Shown: piece by piece, positions 50,301 through 61,885 of the stretch
Numbering within the stretch: the first letter of the stretch is position 1
Layout: every line of letters begins with the position of its first letter
NCBI RefSeq assembly: GCF_901933205.1
Contig: NC_044582.1
Location: 20,063,820 to 20,127,819, forward strand
Direction: 5' to 3'
Source of the DNA: Camarhynchus parvulus
Taxonomy: Eukaryota; Chordata; Aves; Passeriformes; Thraupidae
Length of the DNA: 64,000 nucleotides
Program-made: the position numbers and the translations under genes
Notes under the pieces: model-generated
What the model saw: the letters and a program-made list of their open reading frames with translations, nothing else
Told to the model about the DNA's origin: nothing
Databases searched by the model: none

Positions 50301-53300
50301 GTTTTCTTCTAGACAATATGCCTGAATTTCATTTCCCTTAAGATGAAATATAGGCAGGCACTCCTGATCTCCCAGTATACATAGAGCCTTAAAAGCCTTA
50401 TGACAGTAATGCAAGAGAGACTGGTCCCTGGTCTTCTTTATACCCAAGCTGTTGCTGGATCATTACCCAAACAGATCACTGTAAGTTCTCTTTGGATTAA
50501 CAGAGCTTAAATGTAAAGAAGAATTTTGTGTTCCAATTTCATACCAGTGGACATTATTATGGTACTGTGCTTCTTTGCCATTTTTTGTCAAGATGTTTTT
50601 TTGGGAGAGGTATTATAATATTTTTTTTTTTCTGCTTTAAAGAAGGAGTAAGAGGTTGACATAAGCTGACATTGCAGTGTCAAGTATTTTAAAATATTAA
50701 TTCACTTCACTTGAAGAGTTCAAATGAAAGACTTAGCAGCCTTAATTAATAGAAATAAAGGAGCATTTTCCTTCTCTGGGTAGAGTATCTTGTTTTTCTC
50801 GTGTGTGGAACTATCCATTATACTTCCTTTAAACCCAGCCAGCCCAGATGGACATTAATTAATGTCCTTCTTGCTGTCACGCTTTCTCTCTCTCTCACCA
50901 GAGAGCTGTTTTCCAGTCAGTGTAGGGGGCAGACTGGTCTGGTATTTGTTTACTGTCAGGGGCTTTTCTGTGTAAATCATTTTTCTTATACCTTCTGTTA
51001 TTAATGTTGTGGCTATTACGGTTTCATTTTGCTGTTACTGTTTGTTAGCTAGTCTCATTGCTGTTTCCAGTAAATTATTCCTATTTCAACCTGTGATCTC
51101 TGCCTTTTGTGTCTCTGACTGGAGACAGAGGGGGAGCAAGTAGCAGCATATTTTAAGTGTGAACATTGAATTGGAGAATACCATTCTTAAACCACGACAG
51201 TTAAGCTCCTCCTAAAAATCTTCTTTTTGAGAAACAGTGGACAGTTTTGAGTCCAAGTATTTTGTCTTATTAACTTATACTACTAAATTAAAGCAATCTG
51301 CTTCCCCACACAAAAAACACAACCAAAAACATCCAACAAAAAAAAATCCCAGCCTTGCAAATCTCAAGTTGTGCTGGAAATTATAATATTCCATGCTCCT
51401 TTTTCATTAAGAAAAGAAAGACTTCAAACTCTTTCTAAATCTACATTACCGGGAGATTTTATGGCAGCACAATCTCAAAAATAAATCTCCTGTAATACAG
51501 ACTCTTAAAGAGCAGGGCTTAGGGCACAAGCATTGCACAGGAGAAGCTTACATAAAATACATCTGTGAAATAAAATGGCATTGAAATGTTGCTCTTCCCA
51601 GGGTCTTTCAAGGTCACAACCTAGTCATTGTTAATTTTTCTGAGAACCAAATCTGGTCTAGCTTTAGAGCACTACACTTGTAACACAGGACACAGTTCTT
51701 CACAAGAGGGCAAGAGCCAAAACTGATCTCTAAAGAGCTGGTATTTTGTTTCAAAGTAGGGGCAATCTGGCAATCTATACTGTGTCTAATGCAACAATGG
51801 CAAATTCCTTTAATGAATGAGTGCAAGGATACACCACATAGAACACAAATAACTAAATAAGGTATAAATATAAAGGCATACCGTGTAATCTCACTTGCAG
51901 ACTGCTCTTCTTGTTGAACTTCAGAAGTATCTCCATTATTTAGTGACTCACTGAGATTAGCAAGAGATGTTACAACATTTGCTAGTGTTCCTAAGGCACC
52001 CTGGCTTGTTTCAGCCTAAAAAGGAAACACTGTATTAGTAAATCAAAATTATAGTTAATATATCATGTATAATTTCCCCCTCATTTTCAATCTTTTTGTT
52101 CCTTTTCCCCTATGCACCTTTTCCTTCTTCCTGAATGCCAGGAAGAACAATGGTTCTCAGTTATCTTTAAATCCTATTCTAATTATCAATCCTAGTCACA
52201 GATGAGACATTATATTGAGAACTACCTGTAGCTGACCTTTTGCAGAAATATGCTAGCCAAAAGAAACCACAATCCTATCGATCAATTTATTATATCCATT
52301 CATACAGTTCTTCACACTTATCACAACCTTATCTTCTCAAGAGCAACAACTATTTGAGACTATGTGCAACAACTATTTGAGACTAATAGATAAAGTAATC
52401 TGAACAAATTAATAGATATCTCAGAACTGAAGTGAGACATTAATACCTTGGAATCAGCAGCTAGGAGGACTGTACCATCATCCCTGATCAAAGGCTGCTG
52501 AATATTCACGAGCATTCCTGGATCAAGAAGACCAGCTGACCTGTTCAAAAGCGTAAGGCATCTGATGATCAATAGTATTTTCCATTAATCAGAAGAATGT
52601 GTAACAACTTATGAGAGCATAAAAGGAATAACCAGTTTTTAAATAAACAATTTAGTGAAGCTTACAGTTCAGTTAATAGGACTTAAGTCTTTCTAAAACA
52701 GTTGCCAAAAAGTAGCTTGAAAGACAGAAAGACTGAAAGATCTTGTAATTTCCAGTACAAAAACAACAACAACAACTTCCCAAATGCATATCTTCTCATT
52801 TGCTTTTTGTTCTGGTTTGGTCTGCTTTAAGGAAAGCTGTTGTCATCTCATGCTCTCAGAAGTCACCTAGTAGCTTTAGTTTTATATTAGACTTAGGAGG
52901 AAGGCATAACTCTGTATTCCAAGCAAGACACTGGCCAGCACTAAATGAAAGTCATAAACATATTTTTTACATTCCAAAATATAGTCAGAAACAGTCACAT
53001 AATCAAAGCCTGCATAAAATCTCTGCTGCCTTTAATTCTGCTGCTTTTTGACCAAATATCCTTCCCCTCTCCTGTATCTAATTTAGGGAGACAGTGGAAA
53101 GTCTTTGCAGTCAGCAAGAAGTTTACTTCCTACTTAGGTGATGCTCCAAGTGCCTGTAACACGATACCAATGCACACAACACAGGTGCAAGGCTGCAGGA
53201 CATTACAGTACAAGGGGTCCTACACTAAAAGCTATCATTGTGAACAAGCACAGGCAGCAAATTATTGTGTATTATACAAATCTAAATCCTACATTAATAA

Positions 53301-56300
53301 CAGTGTGGTTCTTAATGACTATAGTAGTGTTTATAGGTCTGTAATGGATCTGTAGCTCAAGGAAATTTTTAAGAAGCAAATGTGTCTGTGAGTACTTCTT
53401 TCAAACAAGAACACTGAAAAACAATTCTCCGAGAAACCTGCAGCCCAAACTTCCTAACTGCAGTGTCATTTGTTCAACAAGGAATATGTATATGAAAAAT
53501 TAAACACACACACTTCTTCCCCTATGAAAACTGAATAAAAATATCCAATTTTTTACATAGTTCTCAACCATTCGTGAACTACAGTTTTAAAAATGTCATA
53601 TTTAACCTAGACTTTATTCTATTCAGAAAAAAAAAAAAAAGAAATCTTGCCTTTGTATGTGATGATGTACATTTTCACACCCATTGCCTAAGGAGACACC
53701 TGAGAGTGCAGGAATTGCTGCAGCAGCAAGGTACAAGAACCACTTTGGAGTATCTTCCATATAGTAAAAGGAAGCTGCTGTTTTGCTGTTGTTGAAACCA
53801 GTCTCTTGGGATGTGAATCAGCAGTCACTGAGTTTCCCTAACTAGTGTCTTTAGGAGAACAAAGCCTGAGTCTGCCATTTGCAGATCTGATTTCAGAGAA
53901 GTGCTAACTCAAATGTATCACAGCATTAGCCTACAGGCTTTCTGCTTGAATATCATCCACTTGCTCTGCATTGCTCTGACCTGGCTGGACAAGAGCCAGC
54001 TCTGAACTGAAAACCACATACCTGTATGCAGACATAAAAACTTTCATGAGAAGCAGAAACTACATTGGCCTTGGTAATGGAAACAGATGATGTGTGCATT
54101 AAAGTTCTCTTCTGTTCCCTCTGAGAGCAGAGGGGAGAAAGAATATAGGTGTGACTGCAAAGTAATACGCACAAATGACGTGAAAGAAGATACATGGTAT
54201 TGAAGTACTCACCGTGTCCCATCTTTATCTGCCACAAATGTTGGAGTTGCTATTAGAGGGCTTCGAAGATCTTTTCTTATATAGATTTTTTCAGTAGAAG
54301 CTGCACAGTTGGTTGGTTTTTCACGTTGCACATCAAAAGGCTTTCTTTCACTTTGAACCGCTACATAAAGACAGAAACATACAGATTTGAAAGGAAATAT
54401 TTCAAACAAAAAATACAAAAAGTAAGTAAAATTCCTGCAGTTATGATAGTGTACCACCTCAGTTAAAAACTGGAAATTTAGTACCAAGAGGGAAGAAACG
54501 CAGGCTCCAATTTTACTATATCTGTGAGTATGTGTATTTTTACATATACTTTTAACTAAGAAAGTCACAGATTGATCTTTTGCTTCAAGTGTTGCTGATC
54601 TGGAATAAAATATTGCTCTTTTTTTGGCATTTGATAAGATGGAAGATTCTACAGATTGTGTTTTCAATTTGTATTTTTTTTACAGGCACAAGCTATATCT
54701 AAATGTTAGGCAGATTTCTATTCTGGATGACACAAAACAATGCAAACCCAGAAGGAACCCTGAAAAAGTCAAGAGAGGCAAGTTACCTGAGAGATGCAGG
54801 TAAATTCCTTGAGAGGATACTTTCTGCATGACATACACTTCACTCACAGCCATTAATTCCTCCCAGTTGGGGAAGAGTGTTCCAAAACTAACCCTTTCAT
54901 AATCTACATTTATACTTGAGAATTGAAACAAACTAAGTTCAGTCACTGAAGTGCCAAACAAGTATAGGAAATTTTTTATGAAATGTAAAAAAAAAAGCAA
55001 GAAGCAATTACTTTGTAACTTTTAAAGAAAGTGAAAAGTGCATCTTTCTAATATTAAAATATTATTATTAAACATATTACAGAAAGTTATCCTCACAACC
55101 AGCAAGAGTTACTTAGTTCCTGGTTTTATTTTTTACTATTGCTGTTACTATTAGCAAAATTTAGGGGCTTCCAAGTTGGCATATCAAATTTACTGGCTTG
55201 GTGAATACATATAAATTAATCAGAGGCCTGACTCAAAGCCAGTGAAGTCAATAAACATATACCCTAATCATATTGGACTAAGAAAGGTTTACTATCTGGA
55301 ACTGCAGCAGTTTTTTTCGTACAAACATCTCATCTTATATTCAGCACATTGTGCGTAAAGCAGCAGAATCATCACAATAGGTCTGGAGTTTCAGAGTGCA
55401 AATACAACAATTATGTTCCTATTTACAGCTTAATGTTCTGCCTCCCTTGAACTCAGTGGCTGGAACTAACCCTGCTTAGATCAGATCACAAAACAATCTT
55501 GTATTTGTTTCACGTAGTGCTAAATTGAAGAACAGGTGATATAAACTGAAAACAAAAATATATTTAAACAAGTGTTTGGCTCCTAGCACTGGAAATGTAT
55601 GAAATACTACAGACAAACATGAAAGCATATTTTAAAACATATGACAGTTTGTACAATGCCTCATAAAACACTGCTCACAAATTATCAAATTAACATAAAA
55701 ATTTAAAAAGATGGGAAAAAAAAGACTAACTATTTTCTATCATTGGCTGAAAAAGCCACAGAAATAAACTGGAAGGAAAGCAGATTCTCAAAACAGAATA
55801 TTAGACTCAGATTCATGTCAATCCATGTCAAAATATTTCCTATTATAAACATACACTGTGTTTGGCACATGCATTGTAAGTGAGGCTGTAACTGGGCTCC
55901 TCAAAGACAACAGTACTTGGAGACGTGGTTCAGAACAAACCACTACTGCACCTCAGACATAAAATGGTGATGAAAGAAAGGTGCATGAAATGCTGCCAAA
56001 GCGTTCTGTTTCCTTCCAGCAACATATACCAAAACAGAGAGAACACACTAACAAATGGTAGTCCACAATTGTTATTTGGTAGACACAATATCACATTGAG
56101 TACTTAACACTCACATTCCATTTTCATGCCCATCTCTAGACATTTCTTAAGCCTACAAAACTGGCATCGATTCCGATGGTGTTTATTGATGATACAGTCC
56201 TGGTTGCTACGACAACTGTAGGTCAAATTCTTCCTTACACTCCTTTTAAAGAAACCTTTGCATCCCTCACAACTGACAGCACCATAGTGACGACCTAGGA

Positions 56301-59300
56301 AATATATATATTATCAGTTGAAAATTACTTGTATTTTAGCATAGAAATATTAATTTTAACCAAGTAAAACACTGTAAGTCACCCTTTAAATTTGTTTTGG
56401 ATTTGTGCCAGCATTTTGGACCATGAAGGCATTACTACAGTCTCACAAGATATTTCTGGTTTACCTAATGTCAGGGGTTTTGGTGAGAGAGTGGAGAGAA
56501 GAGAGGAAGGCTCAGGCTATTGCACTAAGAAGCATTTTCTTGGAGCAGTTACGCATTTTTAGGTGACATGTTTATTTCATGGTAGCACATCACTGTGGGG
56601 AACTTGACTACATGCTTCAAGCAGTCTTTTTCAATTACCAGGAGCAATTTAATCATTATTTTATCTTTCAGCCAATTTATCATATGCTTCAGTTCAAGGA
56701 GAAAACCCAGTATTTTTCCAGGCAGAGTTTAGCTATTTTTTTGTGTATAGATACAGAGTATATTTTTCCATTTAAAAACTCAGTTACTTTTGCCATGAGC
56801 ATAACTAAAATTGGTTAAAGCACATGAAAAATCATCTCTTCATCCCAGTCATCCTTTCAAGCAAGTTTCTTCAATACCACTTCGTAGGCTTCCTTACCTG
56901 ATGCTTTATCACCACAGACTACACAATATTCTACTACCTGGGGCCGCTGAACATCAGTTTTTCCTAGCAGACGTTCCACTGAAGCAGAGTCTGTCACTAT
57001 CTAAAGCAAAATTCCAGAACAAAAAGATGTAATTAGCCAGATGTAAAGGTAAGGAGTCTTGCCTATAGAACAAGACTGGTGTATCAGCTAAGAAGAGGGG
57101 ACTAAATTTATGAATAAGTATGGCATTTGGAATGGAATTAAGTAGTATAAAATGCAATTTAATAAGAGTTCTTACTGACAATAGAGAGACTTTTGAAACA
57201 GTCATCTCAAAACAAATTACAAATAAAACTGCTAGCTTTGTTTATTACAAATGTTTCTTCACTTGTGCAATCAACAGTATTTTTCTCTTGTTGCAAATAC
57301 TCTCAAGTGGCTGCTATACTTTAGCCAAAGACAGTTGGCTTTCAGATGCTGTTCCCATCTGTCTCTTCTCTAGCTATCAGGGATGTATGGTTCAGAGAGG
57401 ATAGCCTGGAGCTCAGATCTATAATAGAAACAGTTTAGCTTCCAAAGGCCTGGGATTCCAAAACTTCTGTTCTGAACATTCAATTTAACCAAGAAAAATT
57501 TAAAAACCCAACCCCTCTGTAATGTCAGATATCCCATTTAGCATGGAAAATGAATTTTAGAAGACTTCTAATAATATTTTCAAAATATTTATGTAAAAGT
57601 TACTCTTCTTCCTGTAAAATATTCTCTATCGTAACAGTAACAAGAGAGACCAGGCACTTTCTCATTTGTTTTATTCTTTTTTTTTTTAAGACTGCTAGGA
57701 AGAAATCTGAAATTTCATGAGAGATAGACTATTGTTACATCATTGTCTTTCCAAAGCTTCTGTTCATGTAGATTATGCTCAAGACCCACAAAAAAACATG
57801 AGCTTTATTGCAATGTCTTGATACTGAATGTAAAGTACAAACTCATGTAAATTTGCTCAGGTGAGTTGTATCTCTGTATATCAGTGAATCTTAGACTAAG
57901 AAATCCTGGCACTTCTCACAAGCACTATCTTAAGGATTCCCTGATGTCTTTGGAACCTGAATGAGAACACATGACGAGGAATGATAAGTGCAATGGAATA
58001 CATGAGGTAGGTGAAGACTGAAGGATTTGTGATTGAACAATGAAGCCTAAAATTAGTATGTCTGATCCATGTCATGAGAAAACTACTGCAATTGGTCTTA
58101 AAGCAATTTAGACTTAATTTAGAAACAAAACAAACAAACAAAAGAACAACAAAACCCCCCCCCCCCCCCCCCTCTTCCCCCCCCAAAAAATATTCCATGG
58201 TTTATCTAAATTACTGTATTTACCTGAATTCTGCCTGGCACAATGTTGTCTGTGGTGGTAAAGATAAGCTGCTTGGCATTAGATGTCTCAGGTGCTGCCA
58301 AGATCACCTTTCCTGCACCAGTTCCATCTGGACTAGCTAAAATGAACTGTTGCTTTGGAGACACAGCTGAATCCACTGCTGTCACTATTTGAATTTTCTG
58401 ACCTGTTTGCTGATCTGTCACAATCTGTAAAACATTGAAGAAATTAGTGACCACAGTAAATTTTGTTTTGAAACCTTTCATTCTATCTCAGAATTATATC
58501 AGTGGAAAATTACAAAGAAGCTCTCTCAAAGTTTTCTTTATAAATATCACTAGGGAGATGTTCCCCAGTTAATATTTGCCAATATATTTTACACAAGATG
58601 TTACTCCCTAAAGTTATCATCAAAAGATGGAATCGGGCAGCCTTATTGTTTCACATGCCAATTTTCAAGATTCTCTAATGATGGAAGGTTTCTATTTCTG
58701 ATACACTTGTCTGGTAGCATGATCTCTACTTTGCCTGGTAGAGTAACCATATCAATATGCAGTAGAATTTCATTAAAATTTAGTAAGTCCTATGTAATTT
58801 GCCATTGAATACGTTCTGATACATTAATGACATCTTTTTATTATCTACCAGTAACAAAGTTCCACTGTGCAGCATTCCCAAAGGCCAACTTTACACTAAA
58901 TAGATTAATCTCCTACTGGCTCCTAAATAAGTGGAAGAGGAATCCACTTGAAGACAATCTCAAGATATCTGTTGACAATATCTCACCCTTTGGTGTGGCC
59001 AGGGCTCGGGAGATTTGCTTGTGCAGGCAAGGTTTAACCTGTGTTAATACTCCTCACTGGCTAACTATTATATACAGCCATCTAGTCAGCACCAATACTG
59101 AGGGAAAAAGAATTTTAATTTTCACTAAAAATTACCTAATCTCACAAGACTTAAAGGAAGTATTCCATAGTCTTTAGCATGCTTTTGTATAAAGCTAAGT
59201 AGGAGGAAAAGAAAAAAAGAAAATATATGATAGTTGGTTAATAATTGGATTTTTACCTGAATGCGTTGTGGTGAAGCTACAGAGGAGTCTGTGGAAATTA

Positions 59301-59328
59301 TCTGGATACGCTGGGAAGGGCTGGTCAT
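41191..59328 (-). CDS. NR2C2: Testicular receptor 4 (nuclear receptor NR2C2), whole coding region (join of 13 exons)
   Basis: Minus-strand exons from the ATG at 59328: 59328-59257, 58424-58224, 57000-56898, 56294-56115, 54360-54213, 52540-52447, 52015-51882, 49274-49097, 48827-48706, 48206-48067, 45247-45110, 43609-43504 and 41365-41191. They join to 1791 nt, 596 aa, the same length as a main human isoform. The protein is an orphan nuclear receptor that binds AGGTCA direct repeats as homodimer or with TR2 (NR2C1). Visible: N-terminal region with repeated RIQI(I/V) segments; DNA-binding domain with C117VVC120, P-box CEGCKG at 134-139 and the second finger to C177, then the conserved LEMGM; hinge; ligand-binding domain from about residue 340 to the C-terminus (signature residues [29 protein letters not shown]). 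The promoter is outside the window. Identity is secure. Confidence 0.96.
42924..42946. repeat. Poly(A) tract in NR2C2 intron
   Basis: Run of 23 A on the plus strand; possible slippage-prone site or retrotransposon tail, but no element was recognised beside it. Confidence 0.8.
43504..43609 (-). CDS. NR2C2: NR2C2 exon: ligand-binding domain, helix 9 region
   Basis: Acceptor GTTTCTTTAG, donor GTATTT from 43503. Residues 504-538, [20 protein letters not shown] and following. Confidence 0.94.
45110..45247 (-). CDS. NR2C2: NR2C2 exon: ligand-binding domain, helices 7-8 region
   Basis: Acceptor CTTTTTGTAG, donor GTAAGG from 45109. Residues 458-503, [20 protein letters not shown] through [11 protein letters not shown]. 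Confidence 0.95.
48067..48206 (-). CDS. NR2C2: NR2C2 exon: ligand-binding domain, helices 4-6 region
   Basis: Acceptor CTGTTTGTAG, donor GTATGT from 48066. Residues 411-457, with [20 protein letters not shown] and [21 protein letters not shown]. One change from the mammalian AAIV to GAIV. Confidence 0.95.
48706..48827 (-). CDS. NR2C2: NR2C2 exon: ligand-binding domain helix 3 region
   Basis: Acceptor TTTTTTGCAG, donor GTAAAT from 48705. Residues 371-410, [20 protein letters not shown] then [16 protein letters not shown], identical or nearly so to mammals. Confidence 0.95.
49097..49274 (-). CDS. NR2C2: NR2C2 exon: start of ligand-binding domain region
   Basis: Acceptor TATATTTTAG, donor GTAGGT from 49096. 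Residues 311-370, with [13 protein letters not shown], a variable GMDPTGGG stretch and the conserved [20 protein letters not shown]. Confidence 0.95.
49578..50157 (+). mobile_element. Solo ERVL-type LTR
   Basis: About 580 bases matching, as far as I recall the family, a widespread avian ERV LTR: starts near TGTGCTGGTTGTGGCTGGGA, has a central GTGATGTCAC with CATAAAG (weak TATA), a CCTATTAAACTGCTTTTATC poly(A) segment, and ends in GGGCATAAATCTCAACA. No retroviral coding sequence adjoins it. It is antisense to NR2C2, in the intron between the exons at 51882 and 49274. Ends are approximate; no clear target duplication was seen. Confidence 0.75.
50790..51200 (+). mobile_element. Second, divergent ERV LTR fragment
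   Basis: The 3' end ACCATTCTTAAACCACGACA and the preceding TTTCCAGTAAATTATTCCTATTTCAACCTGTGAT segment look like the R-U5 portion of another avian LTR. The 5' end is uncertain. It lies 0.6 kb after the first LTR in the same intron and orientation. Confidence 0.5.
51882..52015 (-). CDS. NR2C2: NR2C2 exon: linker to ligand-binding domain
   Basis: Acceptor TTTTTAG, donor GTATGC from 51881. Residues 267-310 ([20 protein letters not shown] onward), ending SASEITR across the junction. The intron after it holds both ERV LTRs. Confidence 0.94.
52447..52540 (-). CDS. NR2C2: NR2C2 exon: hinge, continued
   Basis: Acceptor TTTTGAACAG, donor GTATTA from 52446 (non-consensus after GTAT). Residues 235-266, with [16 protein letters not shown] and [12 protein letters not shown]. 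Confidence 0.94.
52759..52775. repeat. (CAA)n microsatellite
   Basis: Short run of CAA/AAC triplets in the NR2C2 intron between the exons at 54213 and 52540. Confidence 0.6.
54213..54360 (-). CDS. NR2C2: NR2C2 exon: hinge
   Basis: Acceptor TTTATGTAG, donor GTGAGT from 54212. Residues 186-234, with [20 protein letters not shown] and [20 protein letters not shown], a close match to mammals. The longer open frame upstream (to 54667) is intron. Confidence 0.95.
56115..56294 (-). CDS. NR2C2: NR2C2 exon: zinc fingers 1-2
   Basis: Acceptor ATTTCCTAG, donor GTGAGT from 56114. Residues 126-185, with P-box [14 protein letters not shown], and second-finger cysteines 153, 159, 169, 172. DNA-contact residues match mammalian TR4. 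Confidence 0.96.
56898..57000 (-). CDS. NR2C2: NR2C2 exon: start of DNA-binding domain
   Basis: Acceptor TTTGCTTTAG, donor GTAAGG from 56897. Residues 92-125, ending [13 protein letters not shown] with the first two zinc cysteines (117, 120). Confidence 0.95.
58155..58184. repeat. C18-TCTT-C8 homopolymer tract next to an NR2C2 exon
   Basis: Runs of 18 C and 8 C on plus, so G18 and G8 in the NR2C2 pre-mRNA, 39-69 bases after the donor of the exon 58424-58224. Could be expanded or contracted by sequencing error. Confidence 0.85.
58224..58424 (-). CDS. NR2C2: NR2C2 exon: N-terminal activation region
   Basis: Acceptor TTTTACAG, donor GTAAAT from 58223, both phase 0. Residues 25-91, Gln/Thr/Val-rich, with [19 protein letters not shown] and [10 protein letters not shown] blocks. 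A long G-run (C18 on plus) follows the donor by about 50 bases. Confidence 0.95.
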
Positions 59329-59367
59329 CACTGGAGATTCAGATAGCGAAGTCTGAACAGTCGGCAC
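59257..59367 (-). CDS. NR2C2: NR2C2 first visible coding exon
   Basis: Acceptor TTATTTACAG, donor GTAAAA from 59256. The ATG at 59328 begins [16 protein letters not shown] as in mammals, giving 24 residues. The 39 bases upstream of it in the exon stay open in frame (VPTVQTSLSESPV), so an isoform starting in an earlier exon is possible. Confidence 0.92.
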
Positions 59368-59929
59368 CTGTAAATAACATACAGAATTTTAATTCAGTGT
59401 TAAGGTATTGAACACTTTTTAATATACCTATATTTATAGAAGATCAGATAGCCCTATAGTTTAGAATCTAAATCAGTCATTTAACCAACTTGCATTGGCT
59501 TTCAATTAATTATCAGAATATTTTTCTTTTTCTGGAAATGGAGTGAACCTGACAAAACCAAATCACCACTACCACCACCATGCTGCTCAAATGAATCACT
59601 AGGTAAGTACTGTGGGATTCTTTAGCTTACTGAAATGCAGAAATACTTTTTTTAACTTTTGATTATACACTTACCTCATTTTTTTCTTCTGTAAGTAAAA
59701 TGTTAAGTAGTTCCCCTTTTAATAATTTCAAAGTACTTTTAAATGACAGAGATTAACTTTCGCACTGCTTCTGAATACGATTGTTTTTTGTCCTATTCCG
59801 TACCTTTCTAGACTACCAAACTATAATGCAAATTTAGTTCTGAATACTTAGCGCGAAAAACATCCCTTGCAAAGCCGTTTTCAGAGCAAAAATGTTAAAT
59901 GTTGAATTAAACATGGATGATAACATTTA

Positions 59930-60105
59930 GATTAGATATTGGGAAGAATTTCTTCCCTGGGAGGGTGGTGAGGCCCTGGTACAGGGTGCCCAGAGAAGCT
60001 GTGGTTCCCCCTGGATCCCTGGAATTGTCCAAGGCTAGACTGGACAGGGCTTGGAGAACTCTGGGGTAGTGGAAGGTGTCTCATCCAACCCAAACCATTC
60101 TATCA
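59930..60105 (+). mobile_element. CR1 LINE 3' end fragment
   Basis: Matches the familiar CR1 3' region: ATATTGGGAAGAATTTCTTC, GGTGGTGAGGCCCTGGTACA, GGTGCCCAGAGAAGCTGTGG and a tail near CCAACCCAAACCATTCTAT. Truncated at the 5' side, as is usual. Confidence 0.85.
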
Positions 60106-60959
60106 ACCTGGTATCTGCAGTAACACGTCCAAAACTAGGATGGTCACAAGTTGTTTTTATCAAATCCTCTTCTAAACAATCTTGGAATTATATCAAAATT
60201 TTTACAGCTGGATAACAGGACAGTTTCAATTTTAGCTTGCTTTGAAAAATCTTTGTTTAATATACAGAAAAGTTAATTTATGACATAAAGAAAAACCAGT
60301 TTGGATAGCAAGGAACATGAACTACAGTCTCTTTGGGGAAGCAGAGGTATTAAAATACACAAGACTTAATGAAATCATACCATTTACTCCCCCATTGCCT
60401 GTACAATAAGTAGTTCCACATACTATAAAAGTGTAATCTAAATTAAACATACAATCTCCAGTTATCTTTTATACAGGTCACAAAAATTGCACGCTAAATG
60501 AGGAAAACAGACAGGACAAATGTAGAAATAACAGGTATCTTCTAATTATTGGATGACCCAAAGTTTTCAGCTGCAGAAAACAAGATACCTAGGTGAGAAA
60601 AAAAGACTCCCAAAAATCCAGACTCTTAAGAGGACACATTTAATTTATGATCTTGTCTTCCATGCCAAATTATTAACAAAGCTATGTGCCCTTTAAAAGA
60701 TCTAAATTAGAGCAAGAAGATCTTTTAAAACTGTTTTACAGTTGTTCAGCTGTAGAATCCTTAGCCTTTCATTGATGCATCTTCAGACCTTACACCACAA
60801 TGTACTGCAGGCAGCCTAGAAAAAAAGAATAATCTATTCTTCTGTATTGTTCAAGGAGAAAGACAGACAAGACAGACATAAGGTACCTGCATGGAAATTC
60901 TTTAAACATTTTGGAATTGAACAGCCACTTGTTTTCTGGGTTTGCAAAGTATGTTTAAC

Positions 60960-61885
60960 CTGAACCCCATGGGGCACAACTTGAAGCAATTTCTTTTTGT
61001 CCCCCACCTGACTCCACCCTCCTGTCAGGGAGTTGTCGAGATTGAAAAGGTCCCCCCTGAGCCTTCTTTTCTCCAGGCCTAACAAACCCAGCTACCTCAG
61101 CCACCCCTCAGTGACTGACTCTCCAGACTCTTTTTCAGCTCCTTTGCTCTTTTCTGGACATGCTTCAGCCCCTCAATGTCTTTCTTGCATGCCAGGGCCC
61201 AGAACTGACCCCAGGATTTGAGATGTGGCATCACCAGTGGCCAGTACTGAGCAACAGCCACTACCCTGGTCCTGCAGGCCATGCTGCTCTTGATCCAAGG
61301 CAGGATGCCATTGGTCTTCTTGTGTGACCTGGGCACATCCAGCTCACATTCAGCCACTGTTGACCAGCACCTGCAGGTACTTTCCTGTTGAGTGGCTTTC
61401 CAGCCGCCCTGCCCAAAGCCTGGAGTGCTGTGTGGGGTTGTGGTGACCCAACAGCAGGAGGACCCATGGCCTTGTTGAACCTCACATTGTTGGCCTTGGC
61501 CTCAATTCCCTTATCCAGGTCATCCATAAAAATATTAAAGAGAACTGTCCCCAAAACAGCCCTAAGGAACCCCACCAGTGACTGAAGAATGGATGTGGCG
61601 CCACTCCCCACCACTCTCTGGCCCCAGTCACCCAGCCAGTTCTTAACCCCACAAAGATGCACCTGTCTAAGTCCTGGGCTGCAGCCTCCCTTGGACAGTG
61701 CTGGGAGACAGTATCAAAGGCTTTGCTGAAGTACAGGTAGGCACAATCACACCCTTTACTTCATCCACGAGGTGGGTCACCTCATCATAAAACGAGATCA
61801 GTTTGGTCAGGCAGGACCTGCCTTTCCTAAACCCACGCCAGCTGGGCCTGATCCCCAGGTCTTGTGAGTGCCATGTGATCTCACT
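60960..61885 (-). mobile_element. CR1 LINE fragment, reverse transcriptase region, degenerate
   Basis: The minus strand reads the CR1 pol region in broken frames: VLGTVLFNIFMDDLDKGIE at about 61560-61500 resembles the LINE reverse transcriptase block GPVLFNIFINDLD. The sequence after it that should hold the catalytic F/YADD box is missing: the copy jumps from DLDKGIE to the AEANNVRFN-type block. Frameshifts make it non-functional. Confidence 0.85.

Noticed and set aside
54373..54667. Upstream extension of the NR2C2 hinge exon reading frame
   Set aside because: Intronic: a good acceptor ends at 54361 and the mammalian protein continues from the preceding exon at 56115.
61261..61662. 133-codon frame on the minus strand taken as a gene
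   Set aside because: It is a broken CR1 reverse transcriptase segment, already listed as a mobile element.
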